NCBI GenBank assembly: GCA_905234455.1
Contig: CAJOIH010000002.1
Coordinates: forward strand, 1-64,000
Reading direction: 5' to 3'
Source: an uncultured Bacteroidales bacterium
Lineage (GTDB): Bacteria; Bacteroidota; Bacteroidia; Bacteroidales; F082
Length of the DNA: 64,000 nucleotides
The position numbers and the translations under genes were made by a program. The notes under the pieces were generated by a model, which searched no databases, had not been told where the DNA came from, and was given only the letters and a program-made list of their open reading frames with translations. This document shows, piece by piece, positions 51,273 to 58,713 of this stretch; the stretch's first letter is position 1; every line of letters starts with the position of its first letter.

Positions 51273-52084
51273 TTGCTTAAAATTGTGTCATAAAAAGCGT
51301 TGTAAGCCTCGGCGTAGTTGTCGGCGGGCTGGTATTCCAAAATGGGCTTTTTGCAGCTCTTGAGGTATTCGGCAATCTCGGGATGGATCTTCTCGCTGCC
51401 GATGATGATGCCGTCGGAGAAGTCGATGGCGGCCTTGGTGATGTTCACATAGTTGGGTTCCTTGTAGTATTTCAGGTCCTTGGCGGTGATGCCCGGAAGC
51501 TTCACCTTTTTGTCGAAGTCACTGCGCAAAGACTCCTTGAAACCATCGTTGTAGATCGAGTAAACCACCTTCGACTCGTTGAACAGCGGGTTGTCCTTGT
51601 AGGCCTTCTTGATGAGGATGGGCATCAAGGCCGACATCCAGCCGTGGCAGTGCACCAGGTCGGGCGACCAGCTCTGCTTCTTGAGGGTCTCGAGGATGCC
51701 GCGGTTGAAGAACACCAGGCGGAAGTCGTTGTCCTCGCAGAACTTCCCGTTGGGCTCGTAAACGGCGTATTTCTTCTTCGTGAAGAAGTCGTCGTTGTCG
51801 ATGAAATAAATCTGCATCCTGGCTTTCTGTATCGAGGCGACACGGATGATCAACGGGTGGTCGGTGTCGTTGATGATGAGGTTCATGCCCGACAGGCGAA
51901 TCACCTCGTGCAGCTGGTTGCGCCGCTCGTTGATGTTGCCGAATCTCGGCATGAAGATCCGGATCTCCCTCCCGCTTTCCTGGATGGCCTGAGGCAGGTT
52001 CCTGCCTATCAGACTCATAGGAGTCTCAGGCAGATAGGGAGTGATTTCCTGATGTACAAAAAGTACTCGATGCTTGGTTGTCAT
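51269..52084 (-). CDS. Glycogen/starch synthase-like protein, GT5 N-terminal domain only
   Basis: The start at 52084 (MTTKHRVLFVHQEITPY) gives 271 residues covering only the N-terminal half of a glycogen synthase: PDLVHCHGWMSALMPILIKK and KVVYSIYNDGF. The usual KxGGL glucan-binding motif is replaced by QEITPYLPET, and the C-terminal GT-B half is absent. This short form is a normal Bacteroidetes paralogue, generally found next to DUF4270; its activity is unproven. It is coupled to DUF4270 and divergent from meaB. Confidence 0.85.
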   Translation of the reverse strand: MTTKHRVLFVHQEITPYLPETPMSLIGRNLPQAIQESGREIRIFMPRFGNINERRNQLHEVIRLSGMNLIINDTDHPLIIRVASIQKARMQIYFIDNDDFFTKKKYAVYEPNGKFCEDNDFRLVFFNRGILETLKKQSWSPDLVHCHGWMSALMPILIKKAYKDNPLFNESKVVYSIYNDGFKESLRSDFDKKVKLPGITAKDLKYYKEPNYVNITKAAIDFSDGIIIGSEKIHPEIAEYLKSCKKPILEYQPADNYAEAYNAFYDTILSK

Positions 52085-52108
52085 TGGAGTGCAGTTATGG
52101 TTAAGGGG

Positions 52109-52198
52109 CAAAAATACAAAAAAAAAATCGAATTACGAAAAATTATTTTTCAAGAAATCGCTAAATCTCCAATTTCTTGAAAAAAGAAACTATCTTTG
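52109..52198. promoter_or_regulatory. Divergent promoter region of the glycogen synthase-like gene and meaB
   Basis: A minus-strand -7 box TATTTTTG (52109-52116) and a plus-strand -7 box TATCTTTG (52191-52198) flank an AT-rich stretch that contains a 13-bp perfect inverted repeat. Confidence 0.55.
52146..52184. promoter_or_regulatory. 13-bp perfect inverted repeat, candidate operator
   Basis: TTTTTCAAGAAAT (52146-52158) and ATTTCTTGAAAAA (52172-52184) are exact complements with a 13-nt spacer. The repeat sits between divergent promoters, with the right arm 7 nt before the meaB -7 box. This suits regulator binding better than termination. Confidence 0.5.
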
Positions 52199-52221
52199 CC
52201 TTTTGAAACAAGAAAGTCGCT

Positions 52222-53337
52222 ATGGAAATCGAACACTTTGAGAATCAGGAACATGAATGGGATTCGAACTTGAAGGTGGCCGAAGGCGTCGACCAACCCG
52301 TGCAGGTGAACCCCCAGGCGATGGAGCGCATGATGCGCAACCGGCAGCAATTAATGCCGCTCGATTGGTACATCGAGGGGATCCTCCGTGGCGACCGCGT
52401 GGTGCTCGGCAAAGCCATCACCCTGGTGGAAAGCGCCCTGCCCAAACACCAGGAGCTGGCCCAGCAGATCATCGCCGCCTGCCTGCCACATTCAGGCAAG
52501 GCGCTTCGTTTGGGCATCACTGGCGTCCCCGGCGCCGGCAAGAGCACCTTCATCGAAGCCCTTGGCATGTACCTCTGCCGCAACGACCACAAGCTGGCCG
52601 TGCTGGCCATCGACCCCTCCAGCCAACGTTCCAAAGGCTCCATCCTGGGCGACAAGACCCGTATGGAGGAACTCTCCGTGCACCCCAATGCCTTCATCCG
52701 TCCTTCGGCCTCGGCTGGAACCCTCGGCGGCGTGGCCCGCAAGACCCGTGAAACTGTCATCCTCTGCGAGGCCGCGGGTTACGACACGATCTTCATCGAG
52801 ACGGTCGGCGTGGGCCAGTCGGAGACGGCTGTCCATTCCATGGTGGATTTCTTCCTTTTGATTCTCATCAGCGGCGCCGGCGACGAACTTCAGGGCATCA
52901 AACGCGGCATCATGGAAATGGCCGACGGCATCGCGGTCAACAAAGCCGATGGCGACAATGTGTTAAGGGCCGAACGTGCTGCTGCCGAATGCCGTACCGC
53001 CTTGCATCTGTTCCCCATGCCCGATTCGGGCCAGGAGACCAAGGTGCTCACCTGCTCTTCGCTCACAGGCTTCAACGTCGATGCCGTCTGGCAGATGGTC
53101 TACGACCATGTCCAAGCTATCCGTGCCAATGGCTACCTTCAGCAGAAACGCTCCCAACAGGACGTCCAGATGATGATCGACACCATGGAATCGGCCCTCA
53201 AATCTGATTTCTACCAAAACCAGCTGGTCACTGATCTCCTTCCTTTGATTGAAAACGACGTCCGCAACCAAAGAATGAGCGCCTACATCGGCGCCCAAAA
53301 GCTTTTGGATGCGTATTTTAACATGCTCAAGCGTTAA
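52222..53337 (+). CDS. meaB: Methylmalonyl-CoA mutase-associated GTPase MeaB
   Basis: The 371-residue G3E P-loop GTPase has Walker A GITGVPGAGKST (about residue 96), VLAIDPSSQRSKGSILGDKT, ETVGVGQSE (switch) and the NKADGD base-recognition motif. It protects and reloads the B12-dependent methylmalonyl-CoA mutase of the propionate/succinate pathway. The mutase genes are not in the window. It starts 137 nt from the divergent glycogen synthase-like gene. Confidence 0.95.
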   Translation: MEIEHFENQEHEWDSNLKVAEGVDQPVQVNPQAMERMMRNRQQLMPLDWYIEGILRGDRVVLGKAITLVESALPKHQELAQQIIAACLPHSGKALRLGITGVPGAGKSTFIEALGMYLCRNDHKLAVLAIDPSSQRSKGSILGDKTRMEELSVHPNAFIRPSASAGTLGGVARKTRETVILCEAAGYDTIFIETVGVGQSETAVHSMVDFFLLILISGAGDELQGIKRGIMEMADGIAVNKADGDNVLRAERAAAECRTALHLFPMPDSGQETKVLTCSSLTGFNVDAVWQMVYDHVQAIRANGYLQQKRSQQDVQMMIDTMESALKSDFYQNQLVTDLLPLIENDVRNQRMSAYIGAQKLLDAYFNMLKR

Positions 53338-53385
53338 TCGTCATTTTTTAATTACAATTATTTCCGAAGTATCCCAATTTTTTAT

Positions 53386-53393
53386 TATATTTG
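53386..53393 (+). promoter_or_regulatory. Putative -7 box of the glutamine synthetase gene
   Basis: TATATTTG, 42 nt upstream of the glutamine synthetase ATG. Confidence 0.5.
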
Positions 53394-53435
53394 TCCCCCC
53401 AATCACAGAAGACAACTATTCTAAAAAATATCGTA

Positions 53436-54947
53436 ATGGATCAACGCATTGCAATGAACCCCAACCTGCTGGTTCAGTACCTTCAGAAACCGGCAGCTGA
53501 ATTTACCCGCGCCGACATCATCCGCTACTGCGAGGAAAACGAAATTGAATTCGTCAACTTCCACTACTGCGGCTGGGACGGCAAACTCAAAACCCTCAAT
53601 TTCGTCATCCACAGCGCCGAACACCTGGAGAACATCCTCTCCGCTGGCGAACGTGTCGATGGCTCCAGCCTCTTCCCCTTCATCGAAGCCGGTAAGAGCG
53701 ACCTCTACGTGGTGCCGAAGTACAAGACGGCCTTCCGCAACCCCTTCTCCGAGGTGCCTACCCTCGACATCCTCTGCTCGTTCTACAACCGCGACGGCGA
53801 GCCCTTCGAGAGCTCACCGGAGTACATCCTCCGCAAGGCCCATCAAGTGTTCAAGAAGACCACGGGTCTGGAGATGCAGACCATGGGCGAGCTGGAGTAC
53901 TACATCATCGCCGATGATGAGCAGATCTACGAAGTGCCCGACCAGCGCGGCTACCATGAGAGCGCCCCGTTCAACAAGTTCACCGAGTACCGCGTGGAGG
54001 CCATGCGCCTCATCGCCCAGGCTGGCGGCTTGATTAAGTACGGCCACTCCGAGGTGGGTAACTTTACCCACGAAGGCAAGATCTATGAGCAGAACGAAAT
54101 CGAGTTCCTGCCTACCAACATCGAGGATGCCGCCGACCAACTGGTCGTGGCTAAGTGGATCATGCGCCAGCTGGCCTACCAGTATGGCGTGGTGCTGACC
54201 TTCGCCCCCAAGATCACTGTGGGCAAGGCCGGTTCCGGTATGCACGTCCACTGCAAGTTCACCAAGAACGGCAAGAGTGTGATGGTGGAAAAAGGCGAAC
54301 TCAGCGACTATGGTAAGCGTGCCATCGCCGGTTACATGGATGCCGGTACCTCGCTGCCCGCCTTCGGCAACCCCAACCCGCTGTCGTTCATGCGCCTGGT
54401 GCCCCATCAGGAAGCCCCGACTTCGCTCTGCTGGTCCTACAGCAACCGCAGCGCCCTGGTGCGCGTGCCGCTGGGCTGGATCAACAACGGCAAGGACATG
54501 GTGGCCGATGCCAACCCGCTCGAGAAGCGCTCGAACCGCGACTTCAGCGACAAGCAGACCTTCGAATGGCGTGCCTCCGACGGTTGCGCCGACATGTACC
54601 TGCTCATGGCCGCCCTCTGCGCCGCCGCCCGTCATGGCTTCGAGATGCCCAACGCCCTTGAGGTGGCCGAGAAGACCTACGTCGGCCTGGGTGTCAACAT
54701 CCACGATGCCAAGAACAAGAAGGTGCAGGAGAGCCTCGAACAGCTGCCCGACAGCTGCGTGGCCGCCGCCAAGGAACTCAAGAAAGACCGTAAGATCTAC
54801 ACCGAGAAAGGCGTGTTCTCCGATGCCATCATCGACTACATGATCAAGTACCTCAGCGACTTCAAGGACGCCAACCTCCGCAAAGAATTAGGCAACGATA
54901 CCGAGAAGATCATGAAACTGGTCAACGACAACATCCACGTCGGATGA
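53436..54947 (+). CDS. glnA: Glutamine synthetase (type I-like)
   Basis: The start at 53436 (MDQRIAMNPNLLVQYL) begins the conserved protein of 503 residues. The beta-grasp domain (DGSSLFPFIEAGKSDLY) is followed by the catalytic domain with MGELEYYII, NEIEFLP, the GSGMHVH active-site segment, VPHQEAPTSLCWSYSNRSAL and FEWRASDG. It condenses glutamate and ammonia with ATP. A perfect terminator hairpin follows the stop codon. Confidence 0.93.
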   Translation: MDQRIAMNPNLLVQYLQKPAAEFTRADIIRYCEENEIEFVNFHYCGWDGKLKTLNFVIHSAEHLENILSAGERVDGSSLFPFIEAGKSDLYVVPKYKTAFRNPFSEVPTLDILCSFYNRDGEPFESSPEYILRKAHQVFKKTTGLEMQTMGELEYYIIADDEQIYEVPDQRGYHESAPFNKFTEYRVEAMRLIAQAGGLIKYGHSEVGNFTHEGKIYEQNEIEFLPTNIEDAADQLVVAKWIMRQLAYQYGVVLTFAPKITVGKAGSGMHVHCKFTKNGKSVMVEKGELSDYGKRAIAGYMDAGTSLPAFGNPNPLSFMRLVPHQEAPTSLCWSYSNRSALVRVPLGWINNGKDMVADANPLEKRSNRDFSDKQTFEWRASDGCADMYLLMAALCAAARHGFEMPNALEVAEKTYVGLGVNIHDAKNKKVQESLEQLPDSCVAAAKELKKDRKIYTEKGVFSDAIIDYMIKYLSDFKDANLRKELGNDTEKIMKLVNDNIHVG

Positions 54948-54949
54948 TA

Positions 54950-54984
54950 AAATTTAGGGCCGCAACCGCGGCCCTAAATTTTTA
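54950..54984. terminator. Bidirectional terminator between glnA and the LytTR gene
   Basis: AAATTTAGGGCCGC-AACC-GCGGCCCTAAATTT forms a 14-bp perfect stem with a 4-nt loop, followed by T residues on the plus strand and preceded by A residues for the minus strand. It lies between convergent genes and touches the LytTR stop codon. Confidence 0.9.
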
Positions 54985-55788
54985 TAAGATTGAAGCAATC
55001 TGGTCGTAGTAATTCTTGCTTACCGGAATGCGTGCCGCATTGGGCACATCCAAGACAGCGTAGGTGAATTCCTTCTCCTTCTGCAACACCTGCACCCGCT
55101 CCCTGTTCACGAAATAGGAGCGGTGGCAGCGTATTAATCCGTATTTGGCACACATGTCCTCAACACGCTTCATCGAACTGCGCAACAGGTAGGTGCTGAT
55201 CTTGCCGTCGTCCAGATAATAGATGCGCAAGTAGTTCTCGTCCGACTGGATGTAAAGCACCGAAGCCTGCGATACAATCAACCGCACCGTGCCCCGCTCG
55301 TCGACGAACCTGATCTTCTCACCCAAGGCCATCCGGTCGGGGTTGCTCAACTCATCTTCTTTTTCCAAAATCGAAAAGTGCTGGTACAGAATGATATACG
55401 GAGCCACCATCGCCATCGCCAAGTAGACGATCGAATAGCCGAAATACATGAAATAGGCTGCGCTTCGGTCAATCGTCAACCATATGTACAACGCAGAGAA
55501 CCCCGAGGCGAAAATGATCTCAAAGAGACACAGGAACCAATACTGCCGCTGGGAGGGCATGTGTTTGCGGCTCACAAACAGCATCGGTATCCTGACAGCC
55601 AACAGCACCCCCAGGATGATGCAGAACACCATCACGATATGAAACGAATACCGCCCGAAAAGGATGTCGTAGCCCTTAAAGGCGAAAGGGCAGAAAAGCA
55701 GCAACAGCCCCAGGGCAAACAGCGGGATGCCGATGATGTGGCCCCAAAAGGCATTGATGGAGAAGATGTTTTTCGGCGGTTGTTTCAT
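54982..55788 (-). CDS. Membrane-bound LytTR-type transcriptional regulator
   Basis: Residues 1-140 form about four membrane helices (INAFWGHIIGIPLFALGLLL, YSFHIVMVFCIILGVLLAVR, WFLCLFEIIFASGFSALYIW, AAYFMYFGYSIVYLAMAMVA). The C-terminal 110 residues are a LytTR DNA-binding domain (VLYIQSDENYLRIYY, LIRCHRSYFVNRERV). It probably senses a membrane or small-molecule signal directly, without a receiver domain. No kinase is adjacent. It follows the IPExxxVDY gene after 8 nt. Confidence 0.87.
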   Translation of the reverse strand: MKQPPKNIFSINAFWGHIIGIPLFALGLLLLFCPFAFKGYDILFGRYSFHIVMVFCIILGVLLAVRIPMLFVSRKHMPSQRQYWFLCLFEIIFASGFSALYIWLTIDRSAAYFMYFGYSIVYLAMAMVAPYIILYQHFSILEKEDELSNPDRMALGEKIRFVDERGTVRLIVSQASVLYIQSDENYLRIYYLDDGKISTYLLRSSMKRVEDMCAKYGLIRCHRSYFVNRERVQVLQKEKEFTYAVLDVPNAARIPVSKNYYDQIASIL

Positions 55789-55796
55789 GGCGTTTT

Positions 55797-56246
55797 TCAG
55801 TGATTGAGGGTTTCAAGACATTCCAACTCGTGCATCTCGATGCGCTCCAGCAGGATGTCGAGCGCCGGCACCTTGCTCAAGTCCATCAGATAGGCATAAG
55901 TCACCCCGTTGAGACCGCGGACGCCCTTCACCAACTGGTTGAGCTTCTCGTCGGTGATGTGCTCGCGCACGATGAGCAGATAGTCGATCTGAGGGTTCAG
56001 CTTGACGCATACGTGCTCCTTGTTGCGCATCGCCACCAAGTTGAAGGCGTTGTGGTTCTCGCCGGCGTTATAGTAGAAGAAGGCATAGGGCAACACATTG
56101 TCCAACAAAATCTCGTTTAAACGTATAAAGTTGAATTTCAATGTGTTATTGAAATGATAAGCCAGTTTGTAATCGACAAGCGTGGAGTTGATGCCGATCA
56201 GATGGATATCGTCAAACGGTGCAACGGTCAGCTTGTTCTTCTTCAT
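55797..56246 (-). CDS. IPExxxVDY family protein
   Basis: The real gene is the C-terminal part of the long ORF, starting at 56246 (MKKNKLTVAPFDDIHLIG). The protein of about 149 residues has the STLVDYKLAYHFNN segment that names the family, IDYLLIVREH and a C-terminal LMDLSKVPALDILLERI. This Bacteroidetes family of unknown function is usually found near rnc, as here; the start overlaps the rnc stop (ATGA). Confidence 0.85.
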   Translation of the reverse strand: MKKNKLTVAPFDDIHLIGINSTLVDYKLAYHFNNTLKFNFIRLNEILLDNVLPYAFFYYNAGENHNAFNLVAMRNKEHVCVKLNPQIDYLLIVREHITDEKLNQLVKGVRGLNGVTYAYLMDLSKVPALDILLERIEMHELECLETLNH

Positions 56247-57001
56247 GGCTCCTTGGGTTGTTCGATCTTGATGATTTGCTGCTCCACCAGCATGTTCCAG
56301 GTCTTCTCGGCCGACAGCTGCTCGGCGCCTTTGATGGAATAGTCGGCCCCGTGGGCGTATTCCACCTCGTCGATGACGGTCACCACGTTGTAGAGCCGGT
56401 CCTGACGGCCGCCGACCTTGTCGTCCAGCAGCTTGAAGACGAGGTGCTTCTTCTCCTTCTGCGCCCATTCCAGCAACTTGCTCTTGAAGTTCACGTCGGT
56501 CTGCTCGAGCTGGTCGAGGTCGATATGGATGCGGATGATGCGGTCGATGAGGATGTGCTTGGTGAAGTCATAGCCCCGGTCGAGATAAAGGGCCCCCACA
56601 AAGGCCTCGAAGGCGTTGCCGGTCATCGACTTGAAGCTGGAACGGGCGTCGTGCGAGTAGTGGATCATCTGCTCGAAACCGAGCTTTTGCGACAGCTTGT
56701 TGAGCGAGTTGCGACTTACAATCTTGGAACGCATCTCGGTGAGAAAGCCCTCGGCCTTGGTGGGGAAGAGCCTGAAAAGGTAGTCGGCCACCGCGGCACT
56801 CAGCACGGCGTCACCCAGGTACTCCAGGCGCTCGTTGTTGAGCTTGTAGTTGCCGATACGTTGCTCCGAAGCGGATTTGTGCGTGAAAGCCAGCTCGTAA
56901 AGGGTGATGTTGCGGGGGTAAAAGCCGAAGTCGTTGTGGATGAACTCCGACAGCTTCTTATTCTTTGAAAAGCAATGCGCAAAATAGTCCCTTAATGCCA
57001 T
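56243..57001 (-). CDS. rnc: Ribonuclease III
   Basis: The 252-residue endonuclease has the signature NERLEYLGDAVLSAAVADYL (about 50-70), a second acidic active-site segment GNAFEAFVGALYLDRGY, and a C-terminal double-stranded-RNA-binding domain (KSKLLEWAQKEKK...). It processes rRNA precursors and other double-stranded RNA. It lies 11 nt after fabF in the usual Bacteroidetes order acpP-fabF-rnc. Confidence 0.95.
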   Translation of the reverse strand: MALRDYFAHCFSKNKKLSEFIHNDFGFYPRNITLYELAFTHKSASEQRIGNYKLNNERLEYLGDAVLSAAVADYLFRLFPTKAEGFLTEMRSKIVSRNSLNKLSQKLGFEQMIHYSHDARSSFKSMTGNAFEAFVGALYLDRGYDFTKHILIDRIIRIHIDLDQLEQTDVNFKSKLLEWAQKEKKHLVFKLLDDKVGGRQDRLYNVVTVIDEVEYAHGADYSIKGAEQLSAEKTWNMLVEQQIIKIEQPKEP

Positions 57002-57012
57002 TGCATTCAGTT

Positions 57013-58260
57013 TTAAACGTTGTATTTCTTAAAGAGGAGGGTGGTGTTCTGGCCACCAAAGCCAAAGGCGTTGCTCATGGCGTACTGGAGCTCGCGCTGG
57101 CGTGCCTTGCTGAAGGTAAAATCGAGTTCGGGATCGATCATCGGGTCGTCCTCGAAGTGGTTGATGGTGGGCGGCACGATGCCTTCGCGCAACGCCAGGA
57201 TGGTGGCGATAGCCTCCACGGCGCCGGTGCCTCCAAGGAGGTGCCCGGTCATCGACTTGGTGGAGTTGAGGCTGATGTTGCGGGCGTGGTCGCCAAACAG
57301 CTTCTTGATGGCCCCCACCTCGGCGAGGTCGCCCTGCGGGGTGGAAGTGCCATGGGTGTTGATGTGGTCGATCTCATTCGCGGCAATGCCGGCATCCTTC
57401 AAGGCGCGCTCCATGCTCAGGCAGGCGCCGTAGCCCTCGGGATGCGGGGCGGTGATGTGATAGGCGTCGCCCGACATGCCCGTGCCGACGATCTCGGCAT
57501 AGATGTCGGCACCACGCTTCAGGGCGTGCTCCAAATCCTCCAGCACCACACAGCCGCCGCCTTCGCCCATCACGAAGCCGTCACGGTTCTTGTCGAACGG
57601 CCTCGACGCGGTCAACGGATCGTCGTTGCGTAACGAGAGCGCATGCATGGCGTTGAACCCGCCGATACCTGCCTCACAGATGCCTGCCTCGGCACCACCG
57701 GCCACCACCGCCACAGCCTTGCCGTAACGGATCAGGTCGAAACCGGCAGCAATGGCGTGCGAGGACGAAGCACACGCCGACACCGTGGCAAAATTGGGTC
57801 CCCTGAACCCGTGACGGATCGAGATCACCCCCGCAGGGATGTTCAAGATCATCTTCGGGATGTAATAGGGACTGAAACGCGGCACCATGTCGCCATGGGC
57901 ATGCTCCACCACCTCGTTGTAGAAATGGGTGACGCCGCCAATGCCCGCAGTGAGTACCACACCGACCTCGTCGAAATTGGTGTTCACCGGCGTGAGATGC
58001 GCGTTCTCAATGGCCTCTTCCGCCGCCACAATGTCGAACTGCGCATACAGGTCGTGCTTGCGCACATCCTTGCGGTCGAAGAAGTTCAAGGGATCGTAAC
58101 CCTTGACCTCGGCAGCGAAATGGGTCTTGTAATTGGTATGGTCGAAATGGGTGATCTCGGCCACACCGTTCTTCCCACTGACTAGGCCTTTCCAAAAGTC
58201 CTTGACAGTGTTTCCAATAGGCGTAATGGCTCCTAAACCCGTAACAACAACACGTCTCAT
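57013..58260 (-). CDS. fabF: 3-oxoacyl-ACP synthase II
   Basis: The 415-residue thiolase-fold enzyme has the catalytic Cys in VSACASSSHAIA and the two His in INTHGTSTPQGD and NSTKSMTGHLLGG. It elongates fatty acyl-ACP chains. acpP is 80 nt upstream and rnc 11 nt downstream on the same strand. A hairpin lies in the acpP-fabF gap. Confidence 0.96.
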   Translation of the reverse strand: MRRVVVTGLGAITPIGNTVKDFWKGLVSGKNGVAEITHFDHTNYKTHFAAEVKGYDPLNFFDRKDVRKHDLYAQFDIVAAEEAIENAHLTPVNTNFDEVGVVLTAGIGGVTHFYNEVVEHAHGDMVPRFSPYYIPKMILNIPAGVISIRHGFRGPNFATVSACASSSHAIAAGFDLIRYGKAVAVVAGGAEAGICEAGIGGFNAMHALSLRNDDPLTASRPFDKNRDGFVMGEGGGCVVLEDLEHALKRGADIYAEIVGTGMSGDAYHITAPHPEGYGACLSMERALKDAGIAANEIDHINTHGTSTPQGDLAEVGAIKKLFGDHARNISLNSTKSMTGHLLGGTGAVEAIATILALREGIVPPTINHFEDDPMIDPELDFTFSKARQRELQYAMSNAFGFGGQNTTLLFKKYNV

Positions 58261-58282
58261 AATGATGGAATTTAGAAGTCAA

Positions 58283-58325
58283 AAGTCAGGAGTCGGGAAG
58301 GATTCCTCCTTCGGCCTCCTGACTT
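58283..58325 (-). terminator. Hairpin between acpP and fabF, possible attenuator
   Basis: AAGTCAGGAG (58283-58292) pairs with CTCCTGACTT (58316-58325), 10 bp, followed on the minus strand by four T residues. It could partly terminate or process the transcript so that acpP mRNA exceeds fabF mRNA. Confidence 0.4.
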
Positions 58326-58340
58326 CTGTCTTGTTTTAAA

Positions 58341-58586
58341 TTATGCGTTCTTCTTCTGTTCTTCTTCAATCAGCCTGATCACATCACCTACAGTGACGAT
58401 GTTCTCCTGCTGGTCGTCGGGAATGGCGATACCGAACTTCTTCTCGAAGTCGAGCATCAGCTCAACAGTGTCCAGGGAGTCAGCACCAAGGTCATTGGTG
58501 AAACTGGCGTCCATAGTGACTTCTGATTCGTTCACACCCAGCTTTTCGGCAATCATGGGCACAATTTGTTCTGCAATTTCTGACAT
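58341..58586 (-). CDS. acpP: Acyl carrier protein
   Basis: The start at 58586 ([16 protein letters not shown]) gives 81 acidic residues with the phosphopantetheine attachment site [12 protein letters not shown] (Ser in DSL). It carries acyl intermediates in fatty acid synthesis. It leads the acpP-fabF-rnc cluster, driven by the strong promoter at 58641-58672. Confidence 0.96.
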   Translation of the reverse strand: MSEIAEQIVPMIAEKLGVNESEVTMDASFTNDLGADSLDTVELMLDFEKKFGIAIPDDQQENIVTVGDVIRLIEEEQKKNA

Positions 58587-58640
58587 AGTTTTCAATTTTT
58601 TTGATTAAAAATAAAATGCTCTCGTTATCAAAATATCCTG

Positions 58641-58672
58641 CAAAAATACGATAAAATTTCTATACCCACAAA
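58641..58672 (-). promoter_or_regulatory. Promoter of acpP-fabF-rnc
   Basis: On the minus strand TTTG (58672-58669), a 20-nt spacer and TATTTTTG (58648-58641) match the Bacteroidetes consensus exactly. Confidence 0.65.
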
Positions 58673-58689
58673 ATTTTTCTCGTTTTTTG

Positions 58690-58697
58690 TATCTTTA
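58690..58697 (+). promoter_or_regulatory. Putative -7 box of polA
   Basis: TATCTTTA, one base from consensus, lies 16 nt before the polA start codon. Confidence 0.35.
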
Positions 58698-58713
58698 CCA
58701 AAAATTTTCCACC

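Noticed and set aside
56247-56468. N-terminal part of the 223-aa ORF upstream of IPExxxVDY
   Set aside because: Overlaps the rnc reading frame and shows no family features; the coupled ATG at 56246 is the better start.
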